From the NCBI RefSeq assembly GCF_048544455.1, contig NC_133537.1, positions 2,711,807-2,775,806 on the forward strand: a stretch of DNA of 64,000 nucleotides, in the 5' to 3' direction. This DNA comes from Silene latifolia. Its lineage: Eukaryota; Streptophyta; Magnoliopsida; Caryophyllales; Caryophyllaceae. This document shows, piece after piece, positions 25,201 to 37,775 of this stretch (positions are counted from its first letter, which is position 1; each line of letters starts with the position of its first letter). Below the pieces are notes generated by a model. The model had not been told where the DNA came from, made no database searches, and worked only from the letters and a program-made list of their open reading frames with translations. A program made the translations under genes and the position numbers.

Positions 25201-25435
25201 AAGGAACTCCCCATTTTAGCAATATGAGAACAAATGCCACACCACTAATGCAGGATAACAACATTTTTATCCACCAAATGAAGGGTCTCAGTCTTGTTTC
25301 AGCTTGAGAGTGTAAGTTCTCAGCCACGGGTTTCTTAGTCAAATCAGAAGTCACCAATCTTTCATATTCACTGTCACCACTCGTGGCTGGTCCAACATCC
25401 AGATCATGCTTAGTTAACTCCATTGGGTCTGGCAT
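22298..25435 (-). CDS. TVP38/TMEM64 (VTT-domain, SNARE-associated Golgi) membrane protein, four exons
   Basis: Minus-strand exons: 25435-25187, 23555-23319, 23227-23010 and 22556-22298. The phases fit (0, 0, 2), giving 320 aa, the usual length for this plant family. Membrane segments include [60 protein letters not shown] and [20 protein letters not shown]. The VTT core shows [40 protein letters not shown] and [23 protein letters not shown] proteins act in endomembrane trafficking or as lipid scramblases; this member's role is unknown. The start [14 protein letters not shown] was chosen because it lies in the first exon that matches. An acceptor (TTACAG) at 25455 just upstream suggests a non-coding 5' exon, possibly near 27910-28030. 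Confidence 0.88.
23858..24119 (-). mobile_element. tRNA-derived SINE in intron 1 of the TVP38-like gene
   Basis: Read on the minus strand it starts with GCCCCGGAAGGG, has a polymerase III A box (TAGTGGTTAAAACTTGGG) and a B box (GGGTTCAAGC) at tRNA-like spacing, a body of about 200 bp and an A-rich tail. A 14-bp target duplication with one mismatch flanks it (AATGTAAGCCAAAC at 24120-24133, AATGTAAGCCACAC at 23844-23857). The good flanking repeats point to a fairly recent insertion. Confidence 0.85.
24229..24507. mobile_element. Stowaway MITE (Tc1/mariner)
   Basis: A 279-bp element with CTCCCTCCATTC at the left, its inverse GAATGGAGGGAG at the right, and TA on both flanks. It lies in intron 1 of the TVP38-like gene. 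Confidence 0.85.
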
Positions 25436-26880
25436 CTCCACAAGATCTCGAGAGCTGTAATAAAAAAAAATCAGAAAATGCAACATGTGAGAATACATGA
25501 TAAATAATCACACTAAGTTTTTGGACATGCACAACTATGGCCGAACCCTGGCACAGCTAACGGTGATAAAACAATATCCTATTAATAATCAAGCAAATAT
25601 TCTGAGTTCTACTACCCTATGAGATACCTCTTTTAAGAAACTCTACAGTCTACAGTACATATCCAAAGTTCAGAACAAGGGTATTGTAAAAAAGTTAAAA
25701 CAGCAAGCAGCTTCAGTAATTGTATTTACACAGTCGACTTCTAATTTCTTCATCTTGGCCACCATATAATTCAATTTCGCATTATCTCTCTTCTTTCGCT
25801 TAACATTTTTTTCCGTATTGCTCTGTTGAAATGATGACCCTTTACCATATCTAATCTCAATTCATATTTTTAATGAGTACTAATTTAGTATGCTGAATTG
25901 TGCATGAAAAGTGCAAAGATCACTAAATTCAAACCAAGGGAGACTTTCAGTAATTTGACAATTTTTTATTATATAAAATTATTTGGACATAAAATTGTCC
26001 AAGTCGACTGTGCTGGTAATTCAACTTTGGTATACAGTAGAAAATACAGATAACCTGATATGCAGGTTACCTATGACAGATCTCTGTCAAATCTTATTAA
26101 CAGCAATCACAACCAAAACTGCTACAAGTATTAGATAAAATGCTTAAGAGAACAGGCGATCATCTAACCTACGACGTTCCTAGAAGCATGCTAGAATCTA
26201 CAGAAATTGGCCCCAAAGAGACCGCCTTTATTAGTAGGTATTAGCTCCAAGGTTGGTCACAGAAACAGACACTTCTTAAAAAAACTATTTTTTAAAAAAA
26301 AATATCTTAAAATTATTTACTATCAACAAATGGGAGTGTAAAATTATATGCGGAATGTGAAGATTGATAAAGGGGGTAGCAAGTGGCCATTATCTTTTCA
26401 CAAAGACCGCCTTTCACAGATTTATTTCCTAATATTGACATCTATTTAACTGATCTGATACAAACTTGAATGGGAGAAGGGACTACATATTTGTGCAAAA
26501 AGAAGGTTCATTAAACAAGAGTAAATATTTTGGACACTAATTGAGGAAGAGCCGGGATGTTGATATAACTTTCTTTCAAACTTCTTTTAAAAACTTCTAC
26601 TGAATTACAACAGTTATTGTGTAGTTCCAATGGTGCAACTCTACCCAACTGACTGAGCTAATGCATACCATGGGCAACTGGGCACGTTTCAATTCAGTCA
26701 CACATAGATCATCCTAATCCTCTTACTCAAAAAAATACAAGCAGCTTGACAACCAGTATCAAACCCTATAAAAAGACACAGTGAAGTACACGCTCAACGG
26801 CTCAACCTTCCCTCGCAAAATACCTCTAGGGACTCCTCAATCTAGTTGTAAACTATGAACTCCGACTTTAATGTTATTTT

Positions 26881-27184
26881 TAATAGGAATATTTATAATA
26901 GTTGGGCTTCAACCATCACCTTAAGGTTTTGGTTGAGTTGGTTCATCTATCATGGTATCAGAGCCAGTGTGATCGAAGGTCACGGGTTCGAATCCTGGCA
27001 ACCTCAAAACCCCTCAAAAAACTCTCGAAGTGGAAACCCAGCACACGGTACGGGGGAGCCGGTGCACAACTAACCACTCTTCAAGCCCAACGGGCATTTG
27101 AGCGAGGGAGCGTAATAGGAATATTTATAATAGTTGGGCTTCAACCATCACCTTAAGGTTTTGGTTGAGTTGGTTCATCTATCA
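26881..27184 (+). mobile_element. complete TRIM/SMART miniature LTR retrotransposon
   Basis: Two identical 72-bp LTRs (26881-26952 and 27113-27184) enclose 160 bp. A primer-binding site for initiator tRNA-Met (TGGTATCAGAGCCA, 26953-26966) directly follows the left LTR, and a purine tract (GAGCGAGGGAGCG, about 27100-27112) precedes the right one. A 5-bp target duplication ATTTT lies at 26876-26880 and 27185-27189. The element has no genes and would depend on another element's proteins. It looks whole, and the identical LTRs suggest recent insertion. The internal part also holds a tRNA T-arm/B-box-like GGTTCGAATCC. Confidence 0.92.
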
Positions 27185-29079
27185 ATTTTGCCAACCTGTC
27201 TATGGTACTCGACCCTCCCAACATGGGTTTGACCCTTGATCACCGTAAACCAAAAACATGGGATTAAAAAAAAAGTCTCCTCACACTTGGTGACACACCC
27301 ACCTCGAATACCTCTAACCGAGCTTGACCAACTTCGGCCGTGAATGAGGTCCTAGTCAAACACCAGTTACATTAATGGTAACTGAAATGTGAACTAAAAC
27401 ACTCGGAAATCGAAATTATCCTACGACTTTATCCCTCCCAACACCTTAGTTCACAGTTGAGTCCATTTTTACGCGCAATCGAAAAACCTAAAACCCTCAA
27501 TATCAAACCCTACCCTGCACTCCATTCCAAATTTCCAACCAAAAAAACACTAAAAACTAGCAAAATCGTCACAAGTAGTAATAAAGGAAGCAACTTTCTT
27601 CAAACTAACACTTCTACATCAAAACCCATATCACCAATTCCACAAAAACTAATACCCAATAAAAAATTAACATCAAAAATTCCAAATAAAATAAATAAAT
27701 GAACTAAGCAATAAGCATACAACAGATAATTATATGTAAGCTACTAAGCTTAGTTAGGTAGACAATATAAAAAAAAAAAACAAATCAACAACTAAACATG
27801 TAAATTGTGATACAAATATTCTTCTACTTATAACAGATACTACTAAAATAATCCAACAAAATCAAACTCCTAAGATGCAGGAAATAGTAAGAGAAAGAAA
27901 TATACCAAAACTACCCTCGAGATAATTTCAAAAACCCAGAAAAACCCACAAATTTGTTGAAGTAGCTGAATAATTCACAAATTTAGTGATTTTAGTTATG
28001 AGAGATGAGAGATGATAATAACAAGAGGAAAAGTAAAGGAATGTTTGAAATTGCGTAAGTGAAGAAAGGAGAATCTTGGGTTTTACAAATGAAACAAAAT
28101 AAATTTGTTTTTTTTTTTCCTTTTTGTGTTTAAATGAGCGCAAGGTGAGCATAATATCACGACTCCTTGCTTAATATCGTCTCAACTTAAATGATTCCTA
28201 CACCTGATTGATTAAAATACGTGGAAATAATAAAAGAAGTTTTTGAAATGTTTTAAATTAAAACGGTGTTAAAGTAAGAACAACTTGCACAATAGAGACG
28301 CCGGGAGAGATATTTAATCTCGAAATTTATTATTACGATATCTATCTTAACTCTTAACTTAGCGTTTTCCGGTTGTATTTATTTGGGGTATGTTTTTGGT
28401 TGAGGGAGGTTAAGAAAAAGCGAGAAAGCGAGCCAACCGGACTTGACTAGTAGAAGTTGAACTCTAGAAGCATGCGTGTGGAGTAATATTATTTGTGGTG
28501 TTGTGTGTAGTTATTGGTCATTTTTGAATGTTTTTAATTAATGTTTAGTTAATGTACCAAAAAAAATTAATGTTTAGTTAATGTTGTCAACATGTTGGTG
28601 CTTAATTATGTTCTTTAATCTTTGGGATTAACGATTATCTAATCTAGATGTATGAATATTGAATAGTGTGTTTCATGGTTAGTTTCAAGGTTTAAATTAA
28701 ACGGGAATTTAAACAGAAATTTATGAGATTTACTCTTTTGAGTTGATTTTAGCAAAATTTATTTAGAAATTGTGTTGAAAGTTTTTAGTTTTTGGGTTTT
28801 TTTCTCCATTTTTAGGGTTGATTTGGAATGGAGATCTAAATCTTTAAACTTTTTTTTGATGATCATCCAATCGTTTTGAATGGTTTGATTGTTGCAGGAT
28901 GTTTATGGAGGTTTGGTTTTAATTTGACTTTCCCTTTTCCTGCATATCTTAATGATATTTTTTTTTTTTTTAAGGTTTTCAAAGTTTGCAAAGTATTTTT
29001 TTGAAAGTATTGTTTCCCCTTTGTTTCTCTCTGTTATGTTCTTTGGGTAATTTGAAAGTTTTTTTGGCTTTCGATTACT

Positions 29080-29153
29080 GCTTTCATCCGCGAGGATGTT
29101 ATAGGTCGATTACGATTGGCCTAGTTTCCTTTCCTTATCAAAAAAAAAAAAAA
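29080..29153 (+). repeat. possible retroposon 3' end with A tail
   Basis: CTTTCATCCGCGAGGATGTT and following sequence end in a run of about 15 A. It resembles the tail of a LINE or SINE, but no other part or target duplication was identified. Confidence 0.25.
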
Positions 29154-30394
29154 ATGGGATTCTTTTGTTTGAGTTATTGTTCTTGTCAATGACGTGGGGT
29201 CGATGACTACAACTAGTTAAACTGATTTTTGAAATATAGTTAAGTTTACGTGATTATTCAAGTTATACTTTAACTATTTTTTTTTTACACAAAAACTCCG
29301 GAGAGACGGTCTCTCATGAGACCTACTGTTTTTTTTTTATGTATCATCATTTCTTTTTCGGCAAAAATATATTTTTGTACCACTTCTATTTGTAGCAAAT
29401 GTCTATGTCTTTGTGTCGTATTACAATGTTTTATATTTCTACATGTTAACAGAAAAGTTTGTCAACTTTAACCTAAAAAAGTCAATGGAAAGAACACAAC
29501 ATTAAATATGATGTTTTTATAAGATGATTTTTACATGAATATTTCGAAGAAGATATACAAATGTTAAAAAGTTAAAAAAAAATCATTTCCCAATATACTT
29601 GTGTAAGAAAATGTTTACACGATTTGTGAATTAATAAATACGTAATCTTATCTCCGTTTAGATAGATGTTAAATTAACGAGGCGAATAGATATACGGAGT
29701 ATTAAAGAAACTTTCGTATAAAAGTTGGTTATGAGTTATGACATAACTGCAAAATAAAGTCAAATAAACACACTTGTTACATCTAAAAACCATATGACAA
29801 TGACTTACTAAAAATCATAGAAAACAAGTGGTTGGTGTCGTCGTTTAGGATTATTCACCTCATCTTTTAATGACTGCAGAGATTTGGGGTCTCTTTTCAT
29901 AAGAATGGAGAAAACTCCGCAGTCAACCATTCACCTTTTTATAAGAGTGTTACGGCGAATAGTTGAGAATAATTCGTCCTATATTACCCTTTTTTAGAGT
30001 AACCGGAATCAAATAGAATGGAGTAAGTAGCATACAACATTATTAATGTGCTACTCCCTCCGGACATCTATTTTATTCCCAGTTTAATTGAATACTGCTC
30101 ATAGATATTAGAGAAATGAGAAGAAAATAATTGTGCGAAGAGAGTACAATTTAGACAAAGACCAAATCTACTATAGCACTTTCTATGTCAGTATGTCACC
30201 ATCATTCACATGAATACCCCTTGAAGAACTTTTAGGCCACTCACATAATCACATTAATGTCATATACTCGTAGAAGATAATGCCACTAATAGTGTTTAGG
30301 GAAGCTTTTAATAGTTGATGTATTCGGCAAGTCGACCATGAGGATGAGTGCGAATACTTTTTATTAGGATAACTGACTAGAGATACAACAAGTA

Positions 30395-30531
30395 TGTTGT
30401 GACAGTTATATCCGTCACAAGTTTGTGACGGGTCAAATATTTTTAACTAAGGCATTCTGTTTTTATCTTATCTTCTTATATAAGTAGTATTTGACCCGTT
30501 GTAAACCTGTGGCGGATATACCCGTCACAAA
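30395..30531. repeat. short inverted-repeat element (MITE-like)
   Basis: Two arms of about 46 bp are inverse copies, each built on a CCGTCACA-like core and ending in the GGGTCAAATA / TATTTGACCC pair, with about 50 bp between them. No clear target duplication. Confidence 0.6.
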
Positions 30532-31170
30532 TGAGAATTTGTGATAAAGATAATCTATGGACTGAAAAGCACACAAATTAAGTGGATGATGATGATGATG
30601 AATGGTGATGACAATGTGTGGGCAATGCATCCCTCAAATGAATTGCATCATTGATCACCACTCATCACTATTATGGCCTTAAGGGAGCCCTAAATGACAA
30701 CATCATCACATACAAACATTTTGTATTCTTCCATTAAGTTGCTTAGTGGCTAAGCGACTTTGGTTCAAATCGTTGAGATACTCAGCAATTGTGAGCTACT
30801 TCAATACGAACCGAACTTTGGAGCTGGTGTGGACCATGTTGGATAAATTCTCTCCATTTTAACCCATTTTGATAAATTTTTTACCCTTAAAACACTATTT
30901 TAGTAAAAACAAGGGTAATTAATAACTTGTACCTTACATAACACCACTTTTTAAATCTTATACCTGATATAATTTTTTTTAAAACTTGTAACACAGTGAC
31001 CCAATCTTATAAACTTAATACCAACTGGCAACTCCGACGAAAAAAACATTATTACGGAGTATTATCTTTAACTTGAACAGTACCACATTAGCATTGTTTT
31101 CCATCAACTAACATATGTTATTTCGGTTTTTGAGAGATTTACAAGATTATCTAGTTAATTATGGTAAATA

Positions 31171-31443
31171 CTCCCTCCTATTCTAAATAACTGTCCCATT
31201 TACCATTCCCGTCTATTCACATAACTGTCCCATTTGCCATATTTGGACATGGTTTTTTACTTTCCTACCCTTGACTCTTTTCTTTATTTACCACCCCAAC
31301 CACCCATAACCCATCATATTCAATATTTTTCATTATTTAACTCCTATATTTTACCGCTATACAATAATTTTTATTATTTTAACTATATTCCTTAATTTCC
31401 GTGCCATTGTCCAAATGGGACACTTATTCGGAATAGGGGGGAG
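31171..31443. mobile_element. Stowaway MITE
   Basis: CTCCCTCCTATTC at the left and GAATAGGGGGGAG at the right, with TA on both sides; 273 bp. It lies downstream of the CPL4 gene. Confidence 0.83.
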
Positions 31444-31686
31444 TATGAGTTTATACATCAATTTCTCATGTTATATTCTTAAGAAATTTTCTTTAATGGT
31501 AAACAAACATATAATTAGGATGAATAGAGTCCTTAATGAAAATACTCATCCGTCAGTTGCGTAAATGAAAAATCCCGTTAATTTCACCCCATTCCTACAA
31601 AACAAGGCTGGGCGATGAATCTACTCCGGCCAAAGCTACAAAATTTACACATTAAGCCTACCGTCAAGGCCAAGGCCATTAATATA

Positions 31687-34600
31687 TCAACTGTTCTTTT
31701 TAGTACTTACTACAGGAAACTTGTCTTCTGGTTGCCTTTGCCACAAATAGTTTGCGGCATCAAGCCACCTTGGATGGACTAGAAACTTTCCCTCTCGGAC
31801 AGCCCAGCGTGACTTATCTGTCCCGGGATCTAGCGAGACGACATGTGTAATTGAAGCCCCTAGCTTGGTCGAGCATGTGGCTCCCAGCTGCTCTGCCATC
31901 TTCCACAAACGATGATCATTAGGTGGCCCTTCCTTGGGGATAACTCTGGTGAACACTATCTTACAATCTTTCAGGACTTCCTTTCGGACTTCTCTCCGAA
32001 CCTGCTTGACCAATTTTGTTTACATCTTGATTTAGAACTTTATAACAGGATTTACAACAAAAAAAGATCCATTTCAAATGAAATAATGTAATCCTTCATC
32101 AAGTGTAACTTTATATTTTCTTCCTTCGATTGTAGTGGCTAAACCATAACTTCGACCAATTTTCTTTCCCAATATAGGAAGTTACAAAACTTTTGAGACT
32201 AATAATAAGACAACAGTGGTTATGAAAATCAATATAGCAAAAATTTAATAATCAAAGTTGACATTCATTGATACCAAAGTCACATGGTTATAATTAAAGT
32301 GAGCAAATCCAAAAACGACTGCACCAGGATTCAGAGTTTTTTAATTAGTTTCTTGAATGGTGATGTTTGATGAGATACAAACCCCAATAAAAAGGAGAAA
32401 TCTATAGTTACGACCAATCACGACAAACTAAGAGAAGCAAGCATATAAGATTTGACTAGTATAAACCAGCTTTAACCCGCACCAACATGATCAATAAAGC
32501 AATCAAAGAAGAATCAACAGTTTCTAAGGTAACCTCCCGACTCCCGAGATGAAGTTCTAAACAGGTGAAGGCTTTGCATGGTAATTTACTTATTTATACA
32601 GCAGGTTTAGCATCTATAAATCCATCAACGGCAGACGAAAAAATATAAAATAACCATTTGACAAAAAAAAACCTCGCCCAACGACCAGTTCACATAATAA
32701 CACACCACCAAATACCATAACAAAATGATAATAACGAGATATACATGATTACACATGAGCAAAGCTAGGAAGCCTTTACCTGCCTCACGTCTCTGGCAGC
32801 ATAGTCATCTCCAATACTCTGTTTAAAGATTCTAAATGAATAATAGGTATAAACAAAAAGAAAGAATAAATTTACTCAAAAGGGACAGCAGCTGAATTTA
32901 ATTAAAAGGGAGAGAATCTAACAGGATCAAAGAATTTCCCATGTATTCTTTTAAGAACTCCCAGGATTGTTGCAAGTGCTCCATCTAGCTCATTCTCATC
33001 ACTTTTCAACTCAGACAAGGACTTACAATCATGTTTGAATTGGCGACAACTTGATGAAAAGAAGTGGTATCTATCCATCAATATCAAATTGTCCTTATGT
33101 TTCTGCCAGACCTGAATTCGTAAAGGTTCAAAAGCAGCACTTCTTTAGCATCTCTTGCCGTGAAAAATATCAGCTTATATGACCAAGTAGCTGAGCAACA
33201 TATTTTTAGTGGGGCAAAAGGACAAAAGAATACTCTAACTCGTTATTTGGATTTGCCGTGAAAAATTCAGTTTAATAAAGCAAGTTGGAACAGTACTTAC
33301 GAACTCCGTATCATCAAGTATCAAAACAGCACTCTCTTGACCAAGTACCACATCTAGCCCTTTCTGATGTCTCTCAGTGCAATCAGCTTGGGAAATCACT
33401 CTCGAATTGAAATACAAATTTTCGGGGTCAAGAAGCTTAGCCATTTCAATTGCATATGCATGCTCACCCATTGTGTAAATGTACATTTCAAATATCTGGC
33501 TTGCTTCTTGCAGGAAATTGCGAACAAATGGTCTTAATTTGGTCATCATCCGCATCATATCCAATCGGAATAAGCTGCCTTTTGAAATGTCTGCATCTTG
33601 CAACGTACTCAAATAAGACGAGGAAAGTTTGAATGGTCCATAAGGCAGAAGCATATACATGTGACACACAAGTATGTTGAGTATATTCTAAACCTGACCA
33701 ATTTGTATCTTGAAATGAATTATCATTGGCCACTTAAATACAATCTGTTGAGGTCTTAAACCTGTTTCTCATTTTTAAGGAGGGCAAATGTTGCTTCATA
33801 TCCAGCACTTAAACTTTTGATTAATCTAAAAACTTACTTGTGAATATAAGTGCAAGATGGAAATTTGCATTGTGCAAGGGTGTCCATTACTGTCATTGCT
33901 TTAGGTTACTTTTCAAGCTCAGACCTTTCACCATCAACAATAATACGAACAAGTTGTGTCTTTCGCAAAAGTTTGTTATAGGGTATAGCACTCAATAGTC
34001 AAGGAGTAAAGTAAGAGCAGAGACGTAAATAACAATATTACACAAAAGTTTCAGTAGAGTGACCTTGAAGAGAGTCTGTTCTACTGTGTAGATATTCCTC
34101 TTCTAAGCTTATGTCATCCAGACGGCTGGAATTTAGTAATGTATGATCCAAGTCAAGGATCAAATACAGTTTCTTGCGGCCTAATACAGATCTCACGTCA
34201 GAGTCACGCAATCTAGAAATTTCATCAGTTCCCAGTCTCAAATCCTGCATAACAATTTTAAGAGATCTAGATTAGAGTAACTTCTCTGAAAATTGTTCAG
34301 AAATCGTGAAAGCTATGACCTAACAGTATCCATACTTTGCTCCAAAATACTATACCTTATGTATGTATTTAAATGGCACAACACCACCAACATCATTTAC
34401 TCTTTCGCCACAGCGGATGCACATGTCTCTGAAGAAACCAGGATGCGGACATGAAATCTGAATAGTTCCATCTGCGCACACAAGAGATTTATCATGGTAA
34501 AGTTCAAAATTAGGCGATGTATGTTCTATGCACCACACATCCACACCTGATTTTCATAGATACAACTCTTTTTTCCTGTTTTTCTCCTTCCCACATAGAA

Positions 34601-35906
34601 AAAATGAAACAATTGCTCGAGCAAATGAAAAGAAACTACACTAAACAGTCAAACCCTATAATTAGGAATTGTGTGGCTCTTATGAGTTATGATCCTAAAA
34701 ATTATAGCGATACTCATTGGTAAATATGGAATTTCTTTTCTTACAGTATAGAGTGCAGAAAGCCACAAATCCACACACATTAGCAGAAAGTGCAAGCAAT
34801 TTCAACTTCCATAGCTATTTTGAAGGTTTGACTTGGAATCAAACCTGAATTCTCCTTACTCACACCATAAGAAGTTGAAACTTGCGCTTCCTCTAGCACT
34901 TCCACCTTGAGTCTCTTGCATCTTCTACAAGATATAGAAGGAAAAAAATATGACGACTTCGGGAGAAAGATAATGCATAGCAAGAAAATTCCAAGCTACA
35001 TTTTATAAATGTTTTTAATTGTTCGAAGCTCAAACCAGCAATTTGCATAAACGCAACTAATTGCAACCTAGTGGACTACTCATTTGTCATTTGTCAGAAC
35101 ATAATTTAAATGTCATTTGTCTTCATATCCCATGAGGCACGACATATACTCCCTCCATCCACATTTGTTCTTCCCATTTGACTTTACGCGGTCTCCAAGA
35201 GTCCAATACGCTACTTTGACCACATTTTTCGACATGTATTTATAATTTTTTTTTGTTGAAAATATATATTTGTGAAAGATTGTTTGATGACGAATATTTA
35301 CGTTTTGTCTTAATATTTTTTACTCCGTATTTTTCAACTTATTAGGTCAAAATTTGATAACTTCGACCCTGGAAAGTCAAATGGGAAGAACAAATATGGA
35401 TGGAGGGAGTACATCCAATAGCACTTTGACTAATTTCCACTCTAGGCATATCAACGACACAATAACAATGAGTTCAAGTGTTCTACTAAAGTAAGACTAA
35501 CAAAGTTCCCTTCCAATGAGCTTAACAGGTATTCCCTCCTTAAGTCATCTCTATTTTTGGCACAAAGACGAAGGAGATAGGATGAGACCATTTTTTGTTA
35601 TGCTTTTGGATGACAAGTGGATCAAAATCTTTATGAGTCAATATATCCATTAATAACTTTCTTAAAATAGAAAGATAAATAAATAAAAACGCACTCAAAA
35701 TGGTGCCGAGAAACAAATTACCAAGACGGAAGGAGCGCAGATAAACTACAAATTTGGATTACTAACCTATCGTCATCTACAACGTCGTCATTGTCGTCAT
35801 CAGAATCTGACGGAACATCAGAGCCAGATTCAAGCTCAGCATCAAGCAGGGCTGCGAAATCATCACTGCTCGATGAATGGATTGGCGAATCGGTTTCAAC
35901 GCTCAT
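31687..35906 (-). CDS. CPL4: CPL4/FCP1-type RNA polymerase II CTD phosphatase, eight exons
   Basis: Minus-strand exons: 35906-35767, 34924-34845, 34546-34356, 34244-34064, 33596-33301, 33111-32923, 32818-32780 and 32001-31687. Phases are consistent throughout, giving 476 aa. An acidic serine-rich N-terminus is followed by a Cys pair region (CPHPGFFRDMCIRCGERV). The FCP1 phosphatase domain follows, with the catalytic DxDxT motif in LYLILDLDHTLLNSS, then MTKLRPFVRNFLQEAS, MYIYTMGEHAYAIEMAKLLD, VVLGQESAVLILDDTEF and NLILMDRYHFFSSSCRQF. The last exon is a BRCT domain (KIVFTRVIP, WKMAEQLGATCSTKLGASIT, RWAVREGKFLVHPRWLDAAN). The enzyme dephosphorylates the RNA polymerase II C-terminal domain in the nucleus. 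Near the stop, TGTA|GTAAGT is a strong donor, so the last residues (VSTKKNS) may be replaced by a further exon that I could not find. The start MSVETDSPIHSSSS is the only good one. Confidence 0.93.
35149..35409. mobile_element. Stowaway MITE in CPL4 intron 1
   Basis: CTCCCTCCATCCACATTTGT at the left with its inverse at the right (ending ATGGAGGGAG), TA on both flanks, 261 bp. Intron 1 runs from 35766 to 34925. Confidence 0.88.
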
Positions 35907-36690
35907 CTGCGCAAGTTTTCTTCAAGAGTTAATCAATTATTCACAAGAGTAATCAAGTAATTGAAGCTACTATTCTAGAACCTTCTTTAATACACACACC
36001 AATTTTTCAAAAAATCAAAAAGATGCGGCAAGCATAGAATCGAGAGCAACATAACTGACTTTGATTAACACTCATCTACACAAGTATTTTCCTCAGGAAT
36101 GAAATAATTATACACAGGGATAGTTAACTGGAGCTACTACATTATAACCCGTTTAATTAAGTACAGCTGTTTTTCTTACAAAAGAGAGCATCAATAATAT
36201 AGCTAGATAGGACATGGTAGTATGGTAGTTAATAGCATTTATTACAATTAATATCGGGATTGTAATCCTAGCAAAATATATACCTCTACTTAATTTGCTA
36301 TATCCGTAAGCTACGATTGTCCAGTGTACCCATTTCCGAAACTTTGACACTTGGACATTGGTATGACACTCCGACACTTTATTATAGACCAAAAACTTGA
36401 CAATTTTTCATTAATTAGCCTCCTATTTGAACCGCGCCTGAGTAACATATCCTGCAAGCTATGAGGTAAGAAAAATCCAGTATTCCAGTGTTCCTATGGT
36501 TTAATCTTAGCTAATCAAAAGCCCTTCATACAGTTATACGGAATATATAAGTAGAACTGTAAACCTAGTTTTGGAAATTGCAAAACCATTCCTAGCTCTT
36601 GAAAGAAAACTAAACCAGCAACTCAAATCGAATCCGAAGTTAAGTCCATATTGAGTACAAACAACATACTGCATTTCCAACTTAGCTTAC

Positions 36691-36878
36691 ACTTTCCGTC
36701 ATTTGATTAAAATACCTCTAACAATGAATATAAAAGGTAACAAAATGATTGAGACGGAGTTAGTGTAGCCGTAGAGCTTATAACCTTTTACGATTCAAAA
36801 CCGTAGATTCAAACAAATTCTATATTCAAACAAACCGTATTTTAATCAAAGGCAAACAAATAACTGTGACGGAGGGAG
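36691..36878. mobile_element. Stowaway-like MITE, short and diverged
   Basis: The left end CACTTTCCGTCA and the right end TGACGGAGGGAG are imperfect inverses with TA on both sides. Inner arms ATTAAAATAC and GTATTTTAAT also pair. 188 bp. Confidence 0.65.
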
Positions 36879-37439
36879 TACAACTTAGCACAGCCTATAA
36901 GACACAAATTGATAAAACATAGAACAGCAAAACCAATAAAGATCTAGCAAAGGCTTGAACATTAGACTTGTTGACGGTAAAATTAGGGTTTGAATAATTG
37001 GAGCAAAATAATACAAGTAAAACATTAGAATAACAGTTGTAATTATTAGGTAAATATAGTAATAATTGAATTGAATATATAAACTAAAAAAGTTGAGATT
37101 AAAATTGGAGAAAATGAAACCTTAGAATTAAAGGCTGTGTGCGTGCGTCGGACCGTTTGATCGGGGGAAGTGCGGGAATGTTTGAGGAAGATGGTCGTGT
37201 GTTTGTATTGTGGGCAAATTATATCCTACTCCAAAGAGTAGGGAGTAAGATACACCCATGATAGTTATGGGCAAAAAAAAAGAAAAAAATAAATAAACTA
37301 TCCACTACATCTTTCACATTACCTTTTTTTTCTCTTTTCTAAATTACTCAATTTATCAAATTTAAAACCCTATTGAATTTATTAAATTCGTAGTTTTCTT
37401 TCGTGTATTTGTATTCGAGTTTTATTAAATTTACCGTTC

Positions 37440-37775
37440 ATAATCATCAAATTAGACCGATATTCGCGAAACTCAAAGTGAATATAACAGTGTCATAAAA
37501 TGAATATCACATTACATAACAGACGTTCATCAAATTACACTATCATATTCATTTAACTCAACGTGAATATAATAGTATCATAAGGTGAATATCACACTAA
37601 ATACTACATATTCATCAAATTATATTATCATATTCACTAAAATCAAAGTGAATGAAATAGTGACTTATGATGAATATCACACTTGATAAGACATATTCAT
37701 CAAATTAAATTATCAGATTCACTAAATTCTGAGTGAATATGATAGTGCCATATGATGAATATCACACCCGAAACC
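37440..37775. repeat. minisatellite, about 85 bp x 4
   Basis: GTGAATATAAYAGTG-like blocks start at about 37479, 37563, 37649 and 37733, giving periods of 84-86 bp. Each is followed by TGAATATCACAC and CATATTCA blocks that also repeat. It lies a few hundred bases upstream of the CPL4 transcription region. Confidence 0.82.

Larger units (their letters stand above)
25455..31686. other. long intergenic region between the TVP38-like and CPL4 genes
   Basis: No supported coding exon. It contains a TRIM/SMART element (26881-27184), a possible 5' UTR exon of the TVP38-like gene near 27910-28030 (an inference only), a possible retroposon tail near 29150, an inverted-repeat MITE (30395-30531) and a Stowaway MITE (31171-31443). 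Otherwise it is AT-rich. Confidence 0.5.

Noticed and set aside
26640-26672. tRNA-like D-arm sequence on the minus strand (TTAGCTCAGTCAGTTGGGTAGAG)
   Set aside because: No T arm, acceptor pairing or B box at the right distance, so at best a tRNA relic.
37440-37775. Regularly spaced repeats considered as a CRISPR-like array
   Set aside because: Units are diverged head-to-tail minisatellite copies without unique spacers, in a plant nuclear genome.
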